From JBKQVT01 sp052139835 (GTDB lineage Bacteria; Planctomycetota; Planctomycetia; Pirellulales; Thermoguttaceae), in assembly GCA_052139835.1 (NCBI GenBank), contig JBKQVT010000066.1:1-30219 (forward strand): a stretch of 30,219 nt of DNA, in the 5' to 3' direction. A program made the translations under genes and the position numbers. The notes under the pieces are model-generated. The model ran no database searches, was not told the DNA's origin, and saw only the letters and a program-made list of their open reading frames with translations. Shown here in pieces: positions 29,751-30,219 of the stretch. Positions within the stretch are counted from its first letter, which is position 1; each line of letters starts with the position of its first letter.

Positions 29751-30110
29751 ATGGGCCTTCAGATCGTGCTTCGCGTATTGAATTTGTTCGGTCTCGGCAG
29801 GGCTGCCCGGCGCGCCCCGCCCGTGCGGTTCGGCCGCGCCAAATCGCGGGCGCCGTATTGGGCTCTTTGGGCGGGTTTGATGCTCGTCGCGTGCGCCGCC
29901 ACGGCGCGGGCTGACGTTTACCAATGGCAGTGGGTCGATTCCGGCGATCCGACTCAGGGCGTGGAGCAATCCAGTACGCTCTGCCCTGATGGGGCAGGCG
30001 CAGTCGCCGCTCCCAACGCAAACCTTTATTACCTCGATCTGACGCAAGCCTACTTGATCGGCGTGAATCTTCAGGACGCTAATCTTTATGCAAGGCGGTG
30101 TCAAAATTGA
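29751..30110 (+). pseudogene. Secretory pentapeptide-repeat protein, truncated near the right edge
   Basis: 119 residues from the ATG at 29751 (GAGGGA 4 nt upstream). An N-terminal basic region (RAARRAPPVRFGRAKSR) and a hydrophobic signal (WALWAGLMLVACAATARA, about residues 41-58) indicate secretion. The mature part begins DVYQWQWVDSGDPTQG and then enters pentapeptide-like repeats (NANLYYLDLTQAYLIGV, NLQDANLYA). The repeats stop abruptly and the frame ends in RRCQN. The change falls at about 30090, where the sequence becomes less GC-rich and IS-like. I read this as an original longer planctomycete pentapeptide protein cut by an insertion. If the change is not an insertion, it is just a short protein. 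Confidence 0.6.
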
Positions 30111-30145
30111 AATGCAACGAGGTGGAAAACTGGTATAGGTGAAAG

Positions 30146-30210
30146 CATCACGGGGAGGTTCGATAGGGTGGTTTTCGGAAATAACCCTGTTGAACGGAGT
30201 CCCCGTGATG
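30146..30210 (+). promoter_or_regulatory. Nested hairpin sequestering the start codon of the right-edge gene
   Basis: Perfect 11-bp arms CATCACGGGGA (30146-30156) and TCCCCGTGATG (30200-30210) enclose an inner hairpin AGGGT...ACCCT (30165-30188) whose loop contains GAAATAACC. The 3' outer arm contains the ATG itself (30208-30210), so folding of a read-through mRNA would block initiation. Confidence 0.65.
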
Positions 30211-30219
30211 GCACGTCAT
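30208..30219 (+). CDS. 5' end of a gene leaving the window, possibly a transposase
   Basis: ATG at 30208 reads M-A-R-H to the window edge. GGAG lies about 12 nt upstream. The start codon is inside the hairpin 30146-30210, a feature of IS transposase genes. Four residues do not identify a family. Confidence 0.35.

Larger units (their letters stand above)
30090..30219 (+). mobile_element. Left end of an IS-like element leaving the window
   Basis: From about 30090 composition shifts to AT-richer DNA, the pentapeptide gene is interrupted, and a new start codon region appears at the edge. The exact boundary and terminal repeat cannot be seen because only one end is present. The family is unknown. 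Confidence 0.45.

Overview
This window is a GC-rich bacterial chromosome segment that I read as Planctomycetes, probably the Pirellulales. The grounds are gene content and layout: a single-pass membrane protein with leucine-rich repeats, a DUF1570 peptidase-like protein, several small proteins I associate with planctomycetes, a truncated pentapeptide-repeat secretory protein, co-directional genes without classical operon packing, and a very high load of short intergenic repeats. No rRNA or tRNA gene was recognised. Genus cannot be decided from the sequence alone.

Layout from left to right. 1-220: the 5' end of a gene leaving the window (IS-like) and a repeat hairpin. 193-1188 (-): an orphan antitoxin-like protein and a membrane LRR protein. 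1278-5131 (-): mutL, a sigma-54 response regulator and a small conserved protein with a canonical promoter. 5382-9009 (-): rRNA dimethyltransferase ksgA, riboflavin synthase ribE, and the phosphatidylethanolamine pair psd-pssA. 9264-11158 (+): enolase and a two-helix membrane protein. 11279-13317 (-): a secreted Gly/Gln/Trp repeat protein, a lipoprotein and surE. 14053-17936 (+): rny-ymdB (a neighbour pair also known in Firmicutes), a DUF2752 protein and a lipoprotein. 18081-19895 (+): a hybrid-free histidine kinase with a CxxxCH heme-c-like sensor domain. 20127-21282 (+): a three-gene envelope operon resembling YqjD/YqjK/YqjE. 21388-22080 (-): a conserved hypothetical. 22495-25261 (+): an orphan fused iron/thiamine-type ABC permease and a DUF1570 zinc-peptidase-like protein. 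25373-28922 (-): dnaA, a double GNAT acetyltransferase and nnrE. 29190-30110 (+): an FmdB zinc ribbon and a pentapeptide-repeat secretory protein cut off near the right edge by IS-like DNA.

Most genes are housekeeping (repair, replication initiation, RNA decay, phospholipid and riboflavin synthesis, glycolysis, metabolite repair). The striking part is what lies between them. Almost every gap carries arrays of 7-bp units (GGGATTT, GGGATTA, GGCGGAA, AGTTAGA, GGATGAA, AATTCGG, TTTGCAT and others). In all elements with both arms a purine-rich array lies on the left and a pyrimidine-rich array on the right of the plus strand, forming a long hairpin, and several loops hold the same 16-23 nt sequence. 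These arrays touch start codons (mutL, nnrE, fmdB, ymdB) and are translated into C-termini (antitoxin, YmdB). At least four other repeat types are superimposed. One, a nested GGGGAC palindrome, is inserted in frame in the linker of dnaA and again at the N-terminus of the DUF1570 gene. Another (CCCTCACCCTAACCCTCTCCC type) writes the C-terminal tail of Psd and the ribosome-binding site of pssA.

Five genes have a -10 box 7-8 nt before the start codon, which suggests leaderless mRNAs. All functional calls rest on motifs read by eye; no searches were run.
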